A stretch of DNA of 34,445 bases from an uncultured Collinsella sp. (GCA_902496005.1 CABUZI010000003.1:1-34445); one strand, 5' to 3'; shown: positions 15,514 to 23,909, numbered from the stretch's first letter. Program-made: numbers and translations. The notes: generated from the sequence alone by a model not told the origin.

Positions 15514-16917
15514 CTCTGTGGTGTCGTCGTCCTCGGCAAGTTGGGGGAACACGGCGTCCTTGGGCATGGTGACCTTCGTCAGCGAGGTGAGCTTTTTGCT
15601 CAGCGACGTGTCCGTCTTGACCAGGTCGCTGAGCGTCACGATCTTGTAGCCGTCGGCAATGAGGCCGTCGATAATCTGCGGCAGCGCCTCGAGCGTCTGC
15701 TCGGCGCATTCGTCTCTATCGGTGAGCAGCACGATATTGCCCGGCGTCACCGAATCGAGCACCGTCGAGACCTGCTCGTCGGCACCGTTGAGCAGCCAGT
15801 CGCCCGAGTCAATATTCCACGAGACCACGGCGGAGACCAGGTCCATCGCATCAATCCAGTTTTGCTCGTCAAAGGCAGCGTAGGGAGCACGCAGTAGCAT
15901 CGTCTTCACGCCGGTCGCCGACTTAATCGCATCGGTGCCTTTCGGGATCTGTTCGCGTACCGCCTCACGGTCCTGACCCTTGAGCGAATCGTCGCTGTAG
16001 CTGTTGGATCCGATCTCGCACCCGGCATCGACAATCGCCTTGGCCGTGGCAGGCGAGGCCTCGGCCGCATCGCCCGAAAGGAAGAACGTCGCGGTGACGC
16101 CCTTTTCCTTGAGCACCTGCAAGATCTGTTTGGTGGCGCCGCTCGGACCCTCGTCAAACGTCAGCGCCACGTACTTTTTGTTGCCCTTGGGCGCCACGCT
16201 GGCGCACGCAACAACGCAATCGGTGGCGGGCACAACCTCGCCGCGGTCTTGCGTCTTGCCCGACTGCTCACCAACCCACACCTCGGAGCGGCCCTGGACA
16301 CCCCACGTCTGCACATACTCGATAGCGCCCGTACCCTCGACCTTGAGCTTGGGCTCGATAACCGTAGCCTGAACCTCGTGCTTCTCGTAGGTGTTACGGC
16401 CATCCTTGACCGTCACCTTCTCGCCGCCCTCAAGTTCGCGGCTACCCCATTTGCCCTGTTTCACGCGCTTGCCGTCGACCTTCACCGACAGCTTTTCGCC
16501 CCCATGGCGCTTGAGCACGCTGTCATCGACGGCCAGCAGGTCGCCTGCGTCGTAGGTGTCAGTCAACTCCTGGTCGTCGATGAGATTCTGCAGCGTAGAG
16601 CCCACACGCACCGCGGTCTTCTGGCCGTTGAGCTCCACGTCCACACTGCGGTTGACGTAGCCCACGACGGCAGCGATAAACAGCACGAGCGCGCAACCCA
16701 CGGCGATGAGCGCGTAGGGCAGGCGAGACGAACGACGGGGCGTACGGCTGTTGCCGATGCGCGCACTGCGGTCGCTAAAGCCGCGGCTATGGTTGAGATA
16801 CATCGCGCCGGGCTTACGGTGACGCTTGCGCTGACCGCTGGGCAGCTGCCCCAGGTCGCGGCGCGCCGTCGGACGCGTACCCGAACGCCCGTTTAAGTTG
16901 GATCCGTTTTGGCGCAT
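15511..16917 (-). CDS. Membrane-anchored NodB-like (polysaccharide deacetylase fold) protein with lost metal ligands
   Basis: 468 aa. Basic cytoplasmic tail (1-65), one membrane helix (about 67-88), an extracellular beta-grasp-like region (about 91-190) starting VDVELNGQKTAVRVG, a linker, then a NodB fold (about 248-440). Motif 1 reads TFD255E256GPS rather than TFDDGP. Motif 2, normally H-x3-H, reads GSN305SYSD309 with neither histidine. Motif 3 is RAPY, and motif 5 LLTD replaces LLHD. The fold is recognisable but the zinc site of the family is gone, so it may be a glycan-binding or otherwise repurposed protein. Start: ATG 16917. It follows the PRC-barrel gene after a terminator-like hairpin. 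Confidence 0.85.
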   Translation of the reverse strand: MRQNGSNLNGRSGTRPTARRDLGQLPSGQRKRHRKPGAMYLNHSRGFSDRSARIGNSRTPRRSSRLPYALIAVGCALVLFIAAVVGYVNRSVDVELNGQKTAVRVGSTLQNLIDDQELTDTYDAGDLLAVDDSVLKRHGGEKLSVKVDGKRVKQGKWGSRELEGGEKVTVKDGRNTYEKHEVQATVIEPKLKVEGTGAIEYVQTWGVQGRSEVWVGEQSGKTQDRGEVVPATDCVVACASVAPKGNKKYVALTFDEGPSGATKQILQVLKEKGVTATFFLSGDAAEASPATAKAIVDAGCEIGSNSYSDDSLKGQDREAVREQIPKGTDAIKSATGVKTMLLRAPYAAFDEQNWIDAMDLVSAVVSWNIDSGDWLLNGADEQVSTVLDSVTPGNIVLLTDRDECAEQTLEALPQIIDGLIADGYKIVTLSDLVKTDTSLSKKLTSLTKVTMPKDAVFPQLAEDDDTTE

Positions 16918-16938
16918 GTGCCCTCCCCCATAAACACA

Positions 16939-16968
16939 GCAAGCCGGAGCAACAGGTCTCCGGCTTGC
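16939..16968 (-). terminator. Hairpin after the PRC-barrel gene
   Basis: Perfect 11-bp arms (16939-16949 and 16958-16968) with an 8-nt loop. On the minus strand it is followed by TGTGTTTATG, a T-poor tail. It is located 22 nt after the PRC-barrel gene stop, so it is probably a (weak) intrinsic terminator or an mRNA end structure. Confidence 0.6.
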
Positions 16969-16989
16969 CTCCCATCATTTGGTACGTCG

Positions 16990-17745
16990 CTATTTTGTAG
17001 CTTTTGACGAGCCTCCGCTCGCCTTTTGGTATTCGTCCTTAAAGGCCTTGAACATGCCGCGCGTCTTGCCGAGCTGCTTGCCCAGTGCGCGACTGCCCTT
17101 GTCCACGGCAACCGATCCCTTGTCGTCGAGCACCTTGGCGCCCTTCTTGACCTTATCGCCCACCACGACGCTTGCCTCGGCAGCCTTTGCGGCGGCGCCG
17201 CCCGAATACCCGAGCGACTTGACCTCGTCCGAGACGACCATCGCGCCGTTCTCGTAGCCGCGCAGCATCGTCGGCGGCACCTGCGTGTCACCAACCAAAA
17301 CACTCGAAGCAGCACCGGCGGTCACATAGAACGTCTGCACGACACCCGAACGCGGCTTGAACTCCACATCCGAGCAATAGCCCACGACATCGCCCGACTC
17401 CGTGCGCACGTCCATGCCAACCCAGATAATGCAATCGTCCAGGTTGATGTCGAGGCGCTTGGCCGCAGCGGCATCGTAGGTGCCCTTGACGTCGTCAACC
17501 GCGATGGCGCCCTCGTAGACGCCAATGGCATCGAGCGCCACAAATCGGTCGGGGCGCTCGATCATACCCGCGATATCGGACTGGCGAACCATAAAGCCCA
17601 CCACGCGCGTACCGCCCGGGGTAAAGACCGGAAAGTGAATCTTGCCGAGCTTTTTAGGGCTGCGCGGCGTGCCATCTTTTTTGGTGCGCTTGTCCTCGGT
17701 AGGCTTGCGATAGATCTTGGCGCCGACAAAATCCCCGGCGCGCAT
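16990..17745 (-). CDS. PRC-barrel domain protein
   Basis: 251 aa, no signal peptide or clear membrane helix. The first 150 residues contain PRC-barrel-like segments (RAGDFVGAKIYRK with GKIHFPVFTPGGTRVVGFMV, and MDVRTESGDVVGYCSDVEF). The C-terminal third is alanine- and lysine-rich with repeated short VGDKVKKGAKVLDDKG-type units. ATG 17745 overlaps the YtxH gene stop by one base (TAATG), so the two are translationally coupled. PRC barrels bind partners in RNA processing or membrane complexes; the role here is unknown. A PRC-type N-terminus also occurs on the MgtE-like protein nearby. Confidence 0.75.
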   Translation of the reverse strand: MRAGDFVGAKIYRKPTEDKRTKKDGTPRSPKKLGKIHFPVFTPGGTRVVGFMVRQSDIAGMIERPDRFVALDAIGVYEGAIAVDDVKGTYDAAAAKRLDINLDDCIIWVGMDVRTESGDVVGYCSDVEFKPRSGVVQTFYVTAGAASSVLVGDTQVPPTMLRGYENGAMVVSDEVKSLGYSGGAAAKAAEASVVVGDKVKKGAKVLDDKGSVAVDKGSRALGKQLGKTRGMFKAFKDEYQKASGGSSKATK

Positions 17746-18140
17746 TATGCCTCGGTCGAGGGCTCCGCAGCCTCGGTATCAGCCTCGACGGCGTTCTCGA
17801 CCACGACATCGGCGGCGGGCGTCACGTTGCCGCCCGAGATGGCGTCGTTGAGCTGCTCGCGTAGCTGGTCCATGCGCTCGCGAGCAAGATCGACCTTGGC
17901 ACGCAGGTCATCGGTCTTGGCGTCGACCATCGGGCCAAAATCGTTGACCGCGGCGCGGGCCTCCTCGGCACCGTGCTCGTAGGTGTCGCGCATGTTATCC
18001 CAGGCGTCGTTGGCGATATCGGCAGCCATGGCGCGGGTCTCGGCGCCCGAGCGCGGAGCCAGGGCGACGCCGATGATGGCGCCGGCGGCAGCACCGAAGA
18101 GCGCACCCGAGATAAAGTTGAAAGTCTTACCCATGTTCAT
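17745..18140 (-). CDS. YtxH-like small membrane-associated protein
   Basis: 131 aa. The N-terminal glycine/alanine-rich hydrophobic segment NFISGALFGAAAGAIIGVALAPRSG matches the YtxH signature (gas-vesicle/general-stress-like proteins). It is followed by an amphipathic coiled-coil-like region (about 40-100, DLRAKVDLARERMDQLREQL) and an acidic tail. Start ATG 18140 (AGGAG upstream); ATG 18134 is an alternative with better spacing. First gene of a two-gene unit with the PRC-barrel protein. Function unknown; family members are linked to envelope stress. Confidence 0.8.
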   Translation of the reverse strand: MNMGKTFNFISGALFGAAAGAIIGVALAPRSGAETRAMAADIANDAWDNMRDTYEHGAEEARAAVNDFGPMVDAKTDDLRAKVDLARERMDQLREQLNDAISGGNVTPAADVVVENAVEADTEAAEPSTEA

Positions 18141-18185
18141 TCCTCTCCTGCGGGCACCTCGGCGCCCACCGTTTGAATGTTGTCC

Positions 18186-18191
18186 ATTATA
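18186..18191 (-). promoter_or_regulatory. -10 box upstream of the YtxH-PRC unit
   Basis: Perfect TATAAT on the minus strand, preceded by GCGGG. The predicted start near 18179 leaves a leader of about 40 nt. The -35 region does not match the consensus. Confidence 0.5.
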
Positions 18192-18270
18192 CCCGCAGCA
18201 CTGCGCTTGCCGTCTTGCTCATCTGCGTACGGTAAAGGCGCAGGTACATAATGGTGATAAGCGAGTGAGC

Positions 18271-19116
18271 CTACTCCTGCGGCACGGCCGGCATGGCCAC
18301 CGTGGCGGCCGGGTCTTCGCCGGCGCCGTCAACGAGCGGCAGCGTTCCCTCGTGCGCGGGGGCAACCGGAGCCGTCGCCGCGCCACCGTAGACGGCAGCG
18401 GGGGCCTCGTGGCTCTCAGCGGTCGCGCCCTCGGTATCGATTGCCTCCTGCGGCACGTCGTCAAAGTTCGGGACGCCCTGGGGCTCCGCGGACTCGGGCT
18501 CGGAAGCCGCCTCGGCAGGCGCCTCGTCGACAGGATCGACGGCAGCCTCGGCAGGCGCCTCGCCCTCGGTCGCGTCCCCGGCCTCGTCCTCGGCGTTCGC
18601 GGCGGCGACGGCCTCGTGCGGATCCTTGCCCTCGGCCTCGGCACGCATGCCCAGCACCAGGTTGCGCAGGCCCGCGACCGTACCGTCCACATCGGGAGCG
18701 GGCTGGTCCGCATGCAGATAGGCCCAATCCATCATAAAGGTCGCCGAAGACAGCGCGCCGATGGCCAGCGCGTCGTCGGGACACGAAAGCTCGACCTCAA
18801 AGACACGCTCATCGTGCTCGCTCACACGAGTGCGGCCGCACGAAATGCTGCCGGCAAGCCCGGTCTCGTTCATGAGCTCGACCGTCACGTGCTCCAGCAG
18901 ATGGCAAAGCTCGGTCTGGCCCATGCAGTCCTGGAACTCGCGACCGGAATCGCCCAGGCACAGATGCTTGGCAATCGCGGGCACCAGGTAGTACACGCGC
19001 GCCGTGGCTTCGATGTCCTCCGAGGTCATGAGCGGCATGCCGGGGTTCACCAGCACATGCGCGCAGATCTTGTCCTCGCTGACGGTGACCTTAAGGATGT
19101 TGAACAGGCCTGCCAT
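18271..19116 (-). CDS. Unknown protein resembling the cyanophycin-synthetase N-terminal domain, acidic tail
   Basis: 281 aa. Residues 1-125 form a globular domain. Its stretch QTELCHLLEHVTVELMNETG followed by SCGRTRVSEHDERVFEVELS resembles the GHxxEHVALELQxLAG...GRTR...Y.V.FEY pattern of the N-terminal domain of cyanophycin synthetases, but there is no ATP-grasp or ligase part. Residues 160-281 are Ala/Glu/Pro-rich and probably disordered. Start: ATG 19116, 24 bp after the stop of the CorC-type gene, so probably one operon. The resemblance is from memory and the function is unknown. Confidence 0.7.
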   Translation of the reverse strand: MAGLFNILKVTVSEDKICAHVLVNPGMPLMTSEDIEATARVYYLVPAIAKHLCLGDSGREFQDCMGQTELCHLLEHVTVELMNETGLAGSISCGRTRVSEHDERVFEVELSCPDDALAIGALSSATFMMDWAYLHADQPAPDVDGTVAGLRNLVLGMRAEAEGKDPHEAVAAANAEDEAGDATEGEAPAEAAVDPVDEAPAEAASEPESAEPQGVPNFDDVPQEAIDTEGATAESHEAPAAVYGGAATAPVAPAHEGTLPLVDGAGEDPAATVAMPAVPQE

Positions 19117-19140
19117 AACTCTCCCCTACTCTTCCTTGCC

Positions 19141-20514
19141 CTACTCGTCGCCGTCGTGCGGGTCCGCAGAGCCCGCACCCGACACCGTCGGCTTATCTGC
19201 CGAGGGCTCGGAATCCTTCTTATCGGTTTCGGCCGGAGCGATCACGCGAATGAGCGAGATGCGCTGGCCACGCATCGACTGCACCTTAAACTTGTACCCC
19301 GCGACCTCAAACACCTCTCCGATGTCGGGTACCGAGTCGCAAAGCTCCAAAATCCAGCCGGCGATGGTCTCATAATCATCGCTTTCCTCGAGCGGCCAAC
19401 CAAGCTCAATCGCGTCATCGCACGAAAAACGCCCATCGACGAGCCACTCGCGGCGCGAAAGGCGCGTGAGGTACTTATTGTCGGGGTCGAACTCGTCCTC
19501 GATCTCGCCCACGATCTCCTCGACGATGTCCTCGATGGTGATGATGCCGGCCGTGCCACCGTACTCGTCCACGACCACTACGATCTGGTCGTGCGAGGTC
19601 TGCATCTCGGACAGCAACGGCAGGATGTCCTTGGTGTCGGGCACAAAGGTGGCGTCGCGCAAAAAGTCGGCGATGGGCTGGTCGCCCTTGCCGTCGAGCG
19701 AAGGCTGGATCAGGTCCTTGATGTGCGCGATGCCGGCGACGTTGTCGGGATCCTCGTGATAGACGGGGATGCGGCTAAAGCCGGTCTGGCGCATGGTGGA
19801 CAGCACGTCGGCGACCGTCTCGTCGTCCTCGCACATGGTAGTGTCCACGCGCGGCACCATGACCTCGCGGGCAACGGTGTCGCCCAGGTCGAAGATCTCG
19901 TGGATCATGCGCTTTTCCTCGTCGAGCAGGTCGTCCTGCTCCGAGACCATGTACTTAATCTCTTCCTCCGAGACATTCTGGCGGTCGTCGGCGCTCTTGA
20001 TGCGCAGGATGCGGGCCAGACCATCGGAGCAAGCGCCGGTCAGCCACACGAGCGGACGGGCGATCTTTTGGAAAAACGACAACGGTCCCACGACCTGCTT
20101 GGACACGCCCTCGGCGTTGGCCAGACCGATGCGCTTGGGCACAAGCTCGCCAATCACGATGGACACGAAGGCGACCGCAACGGTGATGATGACCGGCGCC
20201 AGGCCGCGCGCGATGGCAGAGAGCGGCGCGATGCCAAAGCTCGTGAGCCACGTGGCAAGCGGGTCGGACAGGCTCGTCGAGGCGACGGCAGACGAGGCAA
20301 AGCCCACGAGCGTGATGGCGACCTGGATGGTGGCGAGCAGCTGGTCGGAATCGGCGGCCAGCTTAATGGCGCGCTCGGCGCGCTTGTCGCCCTCCTCGGC
20401 CTCGTGCTCCAGCACGGCGCGCTTAGCCGTGGTGAGCGCCATCTCGGACATGGAGAAGTAGCCGTTGATGAGGGTCAAAACGAGGGTGGTGATAAGGGAG
20501 ATGGTTATGTCCAT
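19141..20514 (-). CDS. CorC/HlyC family (CNNM-type) membrane protein
   Basis: 457 aa, complete. Order: DUF21/CNNM membrane domain (about 1-185, starting ITTLVLTLINGYFSMSEMAL, with IGELVPKRIGL), paired CBS domains (about 205-335, starting VAREVMVPR), then a CorC_HlyC FAD-fold-like domain (about 350-430). CNNM/CorC proteins are associated with Mg2+ (or Na+/Mg2+) efflux; the older hemolysin label is historical. ATG 20514 has only a distant GGAGG (about 15 nt). It leads the operon with the downstream unknown gene. With the Nramp-related and MgtE-like genes some 6 kb away, it suggests a Mg2+ homeostasis neighbourhood. Confidence 0.93.
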   Translation of the reverse strand: MDITISLITTLVLTLINGYFSMSEMALTTAKRAVLEHEAEEGDKRAERAIKLAADSDQLLATIQVAITLVGFASSAVASTSLSDPLATWLTSFGIAPLSAIARGLAPVIITVAVAFVSIVIGELVPKRIGLANAEGVSKQVVGPLSFFQKIARPLVWLTGACSDGLARILRIKSADDRQNVSEEEIKYMVSEQDDLLDEEKRMIHEIFDLGDTVAREVMVPRVDTTMCEDDETVADVLSTMRQTGFSRIPVYHEDPDNVAGIAHIKDLIQPSLDGKGDQPIADFLRDATFVPDTKDILPLLSEMQTSHDQIVVVVDEYGGTAGIITIEDIVEEIVGEIEDEFDPDNKYLTRLSRREWLVDGRFSCDDAIELGWPLEESDDYETIAGWILELCDSVPDIGEVFEVAGYKFKVQSMRGQRISLIRVIAPAETDKKDSEPSADKPTVSGAGSADPHDGDE

Positions 20515-20624
20515 CGGGAGTTTCTCGAACCTCCAAGATTCGGGACGTTAGGGTAAAACGTTGATGACAGATACGGCAATTGCACCGGCGCCCAAACGAG
20601 GACGCGGGCGCGCGGACATGGTCG

Positions 20625-21308
20625 CTAGATTACGAAGAGGATCACCGCCATGAACTGGAAGATGCTGCCGGCGAGCACACACAGGTGAAACACGCTGTGC
20701 AGATAGCGCACGTTTTTGGCGATATAGAACGGCACGCCCGCGGTGTAGCACACGCCGCCGACGGCGAGCAGGGCAAGTGCCACGGGGTTGAGCAGCGCCA
20801 CGAGCTCGGGCAGCTTAAAAACGACGAGCCAGCCCATCAGCAGGTAGACCAGGCCGCTTACCCAGTGCGGTTGACGCTCACGCATAAAACACTCGAGGGC
20901 GATGCCGATGATGGCGATGGCCCACACGGCAAAGAACAGCACAGCGCCGCCGTCGTTTGCGAGCGTGATGAGGCAAAACGGCGTATAGCTGCCGGCTATG
21001 AGCAGGTAGATGCAGCTGTGGTCGATAATGCGGAACACGCGTTTAGCGCCCGCGGGCTGAATCGCATGGTAGAGCGTAGAGGCTAGGTATTCGAGGATAA
21101 TGCTGGCGCCATAGACAATTGCCGCGGCCATGTGGGCCGGGCCCCCGCCGCGCAGGGCGGCGAATACGATCAGGAGCACCAGGCCCGCGATGCCCAGCAG
21201 GCAGCCGACACCGTGGGTGACGGAGTTCATGATCTCCTCGCCCACCGTGTAATGTGGAACGGCCGCGGTCTTGGGTCGCGGCTTAGAACTGTCGCTCGAA
21301 TCGGACAT
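20625..21308 (-). CDS. Hemolysin III family membrane protein (TrhA/YqfA-like)
   Basis: 227 aa, seven predicted membrane helices, PAQR/hemolysin III superfamily. Conserved residues of the putative metal site are seen: H in NSVTHGVG, SxxxH in STLYHAIQ, the Asp-His of IDHSCIYLLIAGSYTP, and H in the C-terminal HSVFHLCVLAGS. Start ATG 21308 is used; GGAGG is 11 nt upstream, and TTG 21326 is a less likely start. Divergent from the alpha/beta hydrolase. Family roles include membrane-lipid homeostasis; a toxin function is not implied. Confidence 0.92.
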   Translation of the reverse strand: MSDSSDSSKPRPKTAAVPHYTVGEEIMNSVTHGVGCLLGIAGLVLLIVFAALRGGGPAHMAAAIVYGASIILEYLASTLYHAIQPAGAKRVFRIIDHSCIYLLIAGSYTPFCLITLANDGGAVLFFAVWAIAIIGIALECFMRERQPHWVSGLVYLLMGWLVVFKLPELVALLNPVALALLAVGGVCYTAGVPFYIAKNVRYLHSVFHLCVLAGSIFQFMAVILFVI

Positions 21309-21415
21309 GCCGGTTACATCCTCCAACGTAAAGAGTTCCCAACACTATATCAAAGCGTCTAGGTACGTGCGAAATTTGCACCATACGTGACCCTTTGTTT
21401 ACCCATTCTTTGCCT

Positions 21416-21474
21416 GTTGACGCATCAACGGCGAACGTCCATAATGCGCTTGCATTAAATGTTGATGTATTAAC
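21416..21474 (+). promoter_or_regulatory. Promoter with two matching operator palindromes
   Basis: TTGACG (-35, 21417-21422) and CATAAT (-10, 21440-21445) are 17 nt apart. The motif GTTGAYGYATYAAC occurs twice: 21416-21429 (a perfect palindrome covering the -35) and 21461-21474 (just past the transcription start), 45 bp centre to centre. This spacing fits a repressor that clamps both sides of the promoter. The TTGA-TCAA type half-sites recall MarR-family operators, but no regulator gene is adjacent. Confidence 0.65.
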
Positions 21475-21494
21475 ATCTTATAGGAGAATACCGC

Positions 21495-22460
21495 ATGGCT
21501 CAAAACGCACGTTCCCATCGAAAGCTCAAGATAGCCGGCATCGTTGCACTGGTGGTTGTCGTTGCGCTGCTCGGATTTGCCGGCAACTTTCTGTTTGACT
21601 TCGCGCTGAATCCCCAAGCGCCCTACACCATGAAGATGATGCAGGATAGCAAGAACGACAAAGAAGGCGAGCAGCCGGATGCCGAGGAAACCGAGGCGCG
21701 GGCGTGGTTTAAAGAGAATCGCGAGAGCAGCAGCCTCACCGCAGATGACGGAACCGAACTTGCCGCTTGGTATTTTGCCGCCTCGGAGAACACCCACGAT
21801 TACGCCGTCTGCCTGCATGGATATACCAACGAGCCCATCGGCATGGCCCGATACGCCAAGCGCTTCCACGACCGCGGCATGAACGTGCTTGCGCCTGCCG
21901 CCCGCGCCCACGAGCGCTCCGGCGGCGACTATATCGGCATGGGCTGGCCCGAGCGCCTCGATATCGTCGCATGGATCGAGCAAATCGTTCAGGCTGACCC
22001 CAAGGCGCGCATCCTGGTCTTTGGCGAATCCATGGGCGCGGCGACCGCCATGAACGTCGCGGGGGAATCTCTGCCCGCAAACGTGAAATGTATTATCGAG
22101 GACTGTGGTTATACGAGTGTTTGGGACGAGTTTTCCCTGCAGCTCAAGGACGTGTTCGGCCTGCCCAGCTTTCCCTTGCTCGATGTAGCAAACTTGGTGT
22201 GCAACGTGCGCGCGGGCTACGACTTTCATAAGGCGAGCAGTGTGGAGCAACTCAAACACGCGACGGTTCCCATGCTGTTTATCCACGGCGACCAGGACAC
22301 CTTTGTACCGTACAGCATGCTCGACCAAAACTACGACGCGTGCGCCAGCAAGGTCAAGCAAAAGCTCACTATCCATGGCGCCACCCACGCCAAGAGTGCG
22401 CAAGTTGACCCCGAGCTCTACTGGAATACGGTCGACGACTTCCTCGACGAGTATTTTTAG
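21495..22460 (+). CDS. Membrane-anchored alpha/beta hydrolase
   Basis: 321 aa. An N-terminal membrane helix (about 13-35, IAGIVALVVVVALLGFAGNFLF) is followed by a short polar linker and an alpha/beta-hydrolase fold. Nucleophile Ser lies in FGESMGAA (GxSxG), the acid Asp in HGDQDTFVP, and the catalytic His in HGATHAKS; LHGYTN supplies the oxyanion strand. The arrangement matches the BAAT/S9-like YqkD type hydrolases of Gram-positives. The active domain probably faces outward. AGGAGAATACCGC precedes the ATG. Expression is likely controlled by the paired operators just upstream. Substrate unknown. Confidence 0.9.
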   Translation: MAQNARSHRKLKIAGIVALVVVVALLGFAGNFLFDFALNPQAPYTMKMMQDSKNDKEGEQPDAEETEARAWFKENRESSSLTADDGTELAAWYFAASENTHDYAVCLHGYTNEPIGMARYAKRFHDRGMNVLAPAARAHERSGGDYIGMGWPERLDIVAWIEQIVQADPKARILVFGESMGAATAMNVAGESLPANVKCIIEDCGYTSVWDEFSLQLKDVFGLPSFPLLDVANLVCNVRAGYDFHKASSVEQLKHATVPMLFIHGDQDTFVPYSMLDQNYDACASKVKQKLTIHGATHAKSAQVDPELYWNTVDDFLDEYF

Positions 22461-22505
22461 GCAAATAGGACGGTTTACCAGTCTATCTGACCCCTTAGCA
22501 CTTCC

Positions 22506-22545
22506 AAAAAGCCGCCCGCGGGCACTGTGCCCACGGGCGGCTTTT
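22506..22545. terminator. Bidirectional terminator between hydrolase and DUF362 genes
   Basis: 13-bp arms (22511-22523 and 22529-22541, 12 of 13 paired) with a 5-nt loop, bordered by AAAAA before and TTTT after. It serves the hydrolase on the plus strand and the DUF362 gene on the minus strand. Confidence 0.9.
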
Positions 22546-22592
22546 GCTAACGTTGCGCTACAAAAGCGCTTGATATGTCCAATAGACAGGCG

Positions 22593-23798
22593 CTACTTGA
22601 CCTCGATGAGCTCGTACTTGCTCGTGCCCAGGCCGATCTTCTCGGCGTGTGCGATGCACGCGCGCCAGTCGGTGTCGGGATGCGTGATGCAGAAGGGGTC
22701 ACGCGCCTGCTCGCCCTCCAGACGCTCGTGGTTATGCTCCATCTTGGCCGCGCTATCGGTGAGCTCGGTGTTGGGCAGCGGCTCGGATGCCATGACGGCG
22801 TCGGCGCAGGCCTGGTCGATGGCGACCGGGTCGAAGCTCGCGAACATGCCGATATCGTTGACGATGGGCGTGTCGTTTTCGGGATGGCAATCGCAGTTGG
22901 GGCTGATATCCATGGCAAGCGAGATATGGAAGCTCGGGCGGCCGTCGACAACGGCCTTGGTGTACTCGGCAATCTTGCAGTTGAGCACGTCGGCCGCGGC
23001 GTCATAGCCGGGCTTGATGCAGTCCTGGTTGCATGCCGCAATGCAGCGTCCGCAGCCCACGCAGCGATCGTGGTCGATGGCGGCCACGTGCACCGTGCGA
23101 GTAGCGCCGCTGGCAAGCTCACGCTCGCGGGTGTCGTCGAACGAGATGGCGTTGTGCGCGCAGATTTTTTCGCAGGCACGGCAGCCAACGCAGTGCTCGG
23201 TCGCGACGTTCGGCTTGCCGGCGGCATGCTGCTCCATCTTGCCGGCACGGCTGCCGCCTCCCATGCCCAGGTTCTTCATGGCACCGCCAAAACCGGCCTG
23301 CTCATGACCCTTAAAGTGGGTGAGGCTGATCACGATATCGGCATCCATGAGCGCCTGACCGATCTTGGCTTCGTGCACGTACTCGCCGCCCTCGACCGGG
23401 ACGAGCGCCTCGTCGGTGCCCTTGAGGCCGTCGGCAATGATGATCTGGCAACCCGTAGCATACGGGGTAAAGCCGTTCTGGTAGGCGGTATCGACGTGCT
23501 CGAGCGCGTTTTTGCGGCTACCCACATAGAGCGTATTGCAGTCGGTGAGGAAGGGCTTGCCGCCCAGCTCCTTCACGACGTCCGCGACGGCGCGGGCGTA
23601 GTTGGGGCGCAAAAAGCTCAGGTTGCCCAGCTCGCCAAAGTGAATCTTGATGGCGACGAACTTGTTCTCAAAGTCGATCTGCTCGATACCGGCGTGACGG
23701 ATGAGGCGCTTGAGCTTGTCGAGCTGGCTCTCGCGAGCATGCGTGCGCAGGTTGGTGAAGTACACCTTGGCGGGCGCTGCGGGTGCAGTTGCGGTCAT
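22593..23798 (-). CDS. DUF362 protein with two 4Fe-4S clusters
   Basis: 401 aa. A DUF362 domain (about 35-190, including KIHFGELGNLSFLRP and SLTHFKGHEQAGFGGAMKNLGMGGGS) is followed by two ferredoxin motifs (CVGCRACEKICAHNAI and CVGCGRCIAACNQDCI, each CxxCxxCxxxC) and a C-terminal DUF362 continuation. No signal peptide is seen, so it is cytosolic. The family is common in anaerobes and is thought to take part in electron transfer; its specific partner is unknown. Start ATG 23798 is preceded by GAGGGGATATATCT. Monocistronic. Confidence 0.93.
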   Translation of the reverse strand: MTATAPAAPAKVYFTNLRTHARESQLDKLKRLIRHAGIEQIDFENKFVAIKIHFGELGNLSFLRPNYARAVADVVKELGGKPFLTDCNTLYVGSRKNALEHVDTAYQNGFTPYATGCQIIIADGLKGTDEALVPVEGGEYVHEAKIGQALMDADIVISLTHFKGHEQAGFGGAMKNLGMGGGSRAGKMEQHAAGKPNVATEHCVGCRACEKICAHNAISFDDTRERELASGATRTVHVAAIDHDRCVGCGRCIAACNQDCIKPGYDAAADVLNCKIAEYTKAVVDGRPSFHISLAMDISPNCDCHPENDTPIVNDIGMFASFDPVAIDQACADAVMASEPLPNTELTDSAAKMEHNHERLEGEQARDPFCITHPDTDWRACIAHAEKIGLGTSKYELIEVK

Positions 23799-23848
23799 AG
23801 ATATATCCCCTCGGTCTATATGGCGTTACAGACATAGAGGATGGTACC

Positions 23849-23867
23849 AGTTAAAGCAGAGTTAAAG
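23849..23867 (-). repeat. 11-bp-spaced direct repeat upstream of the DUF362 gene
   Basis: CTTTAACT occurs twice on the minus strand (23867-23860 and 23856-23849), one helical turn apart, next to a TTGACT -35-like hexamer (23871-23866). It could be a binding site for a dimeric regulator. No good -10 box at standard spacing was found. Confidence 0.3.
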
Positions 23868-23881
23868 TCAAGTACGGCACC

Positions 23882-23909
23882 TAGTCATTGGGGACAGACT
23901 TAAATGACT
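23882..23909. repeat. CATTGGGGAC palindromic repeat, copy 2
   Basis: AGTCATT (23883-23889) and AATGACT (23903-23909) form a perfect stem. The core is CATTGGGGACAGACTTAAATG. Five bases separate it from copy 3. Confidence 0.85.
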
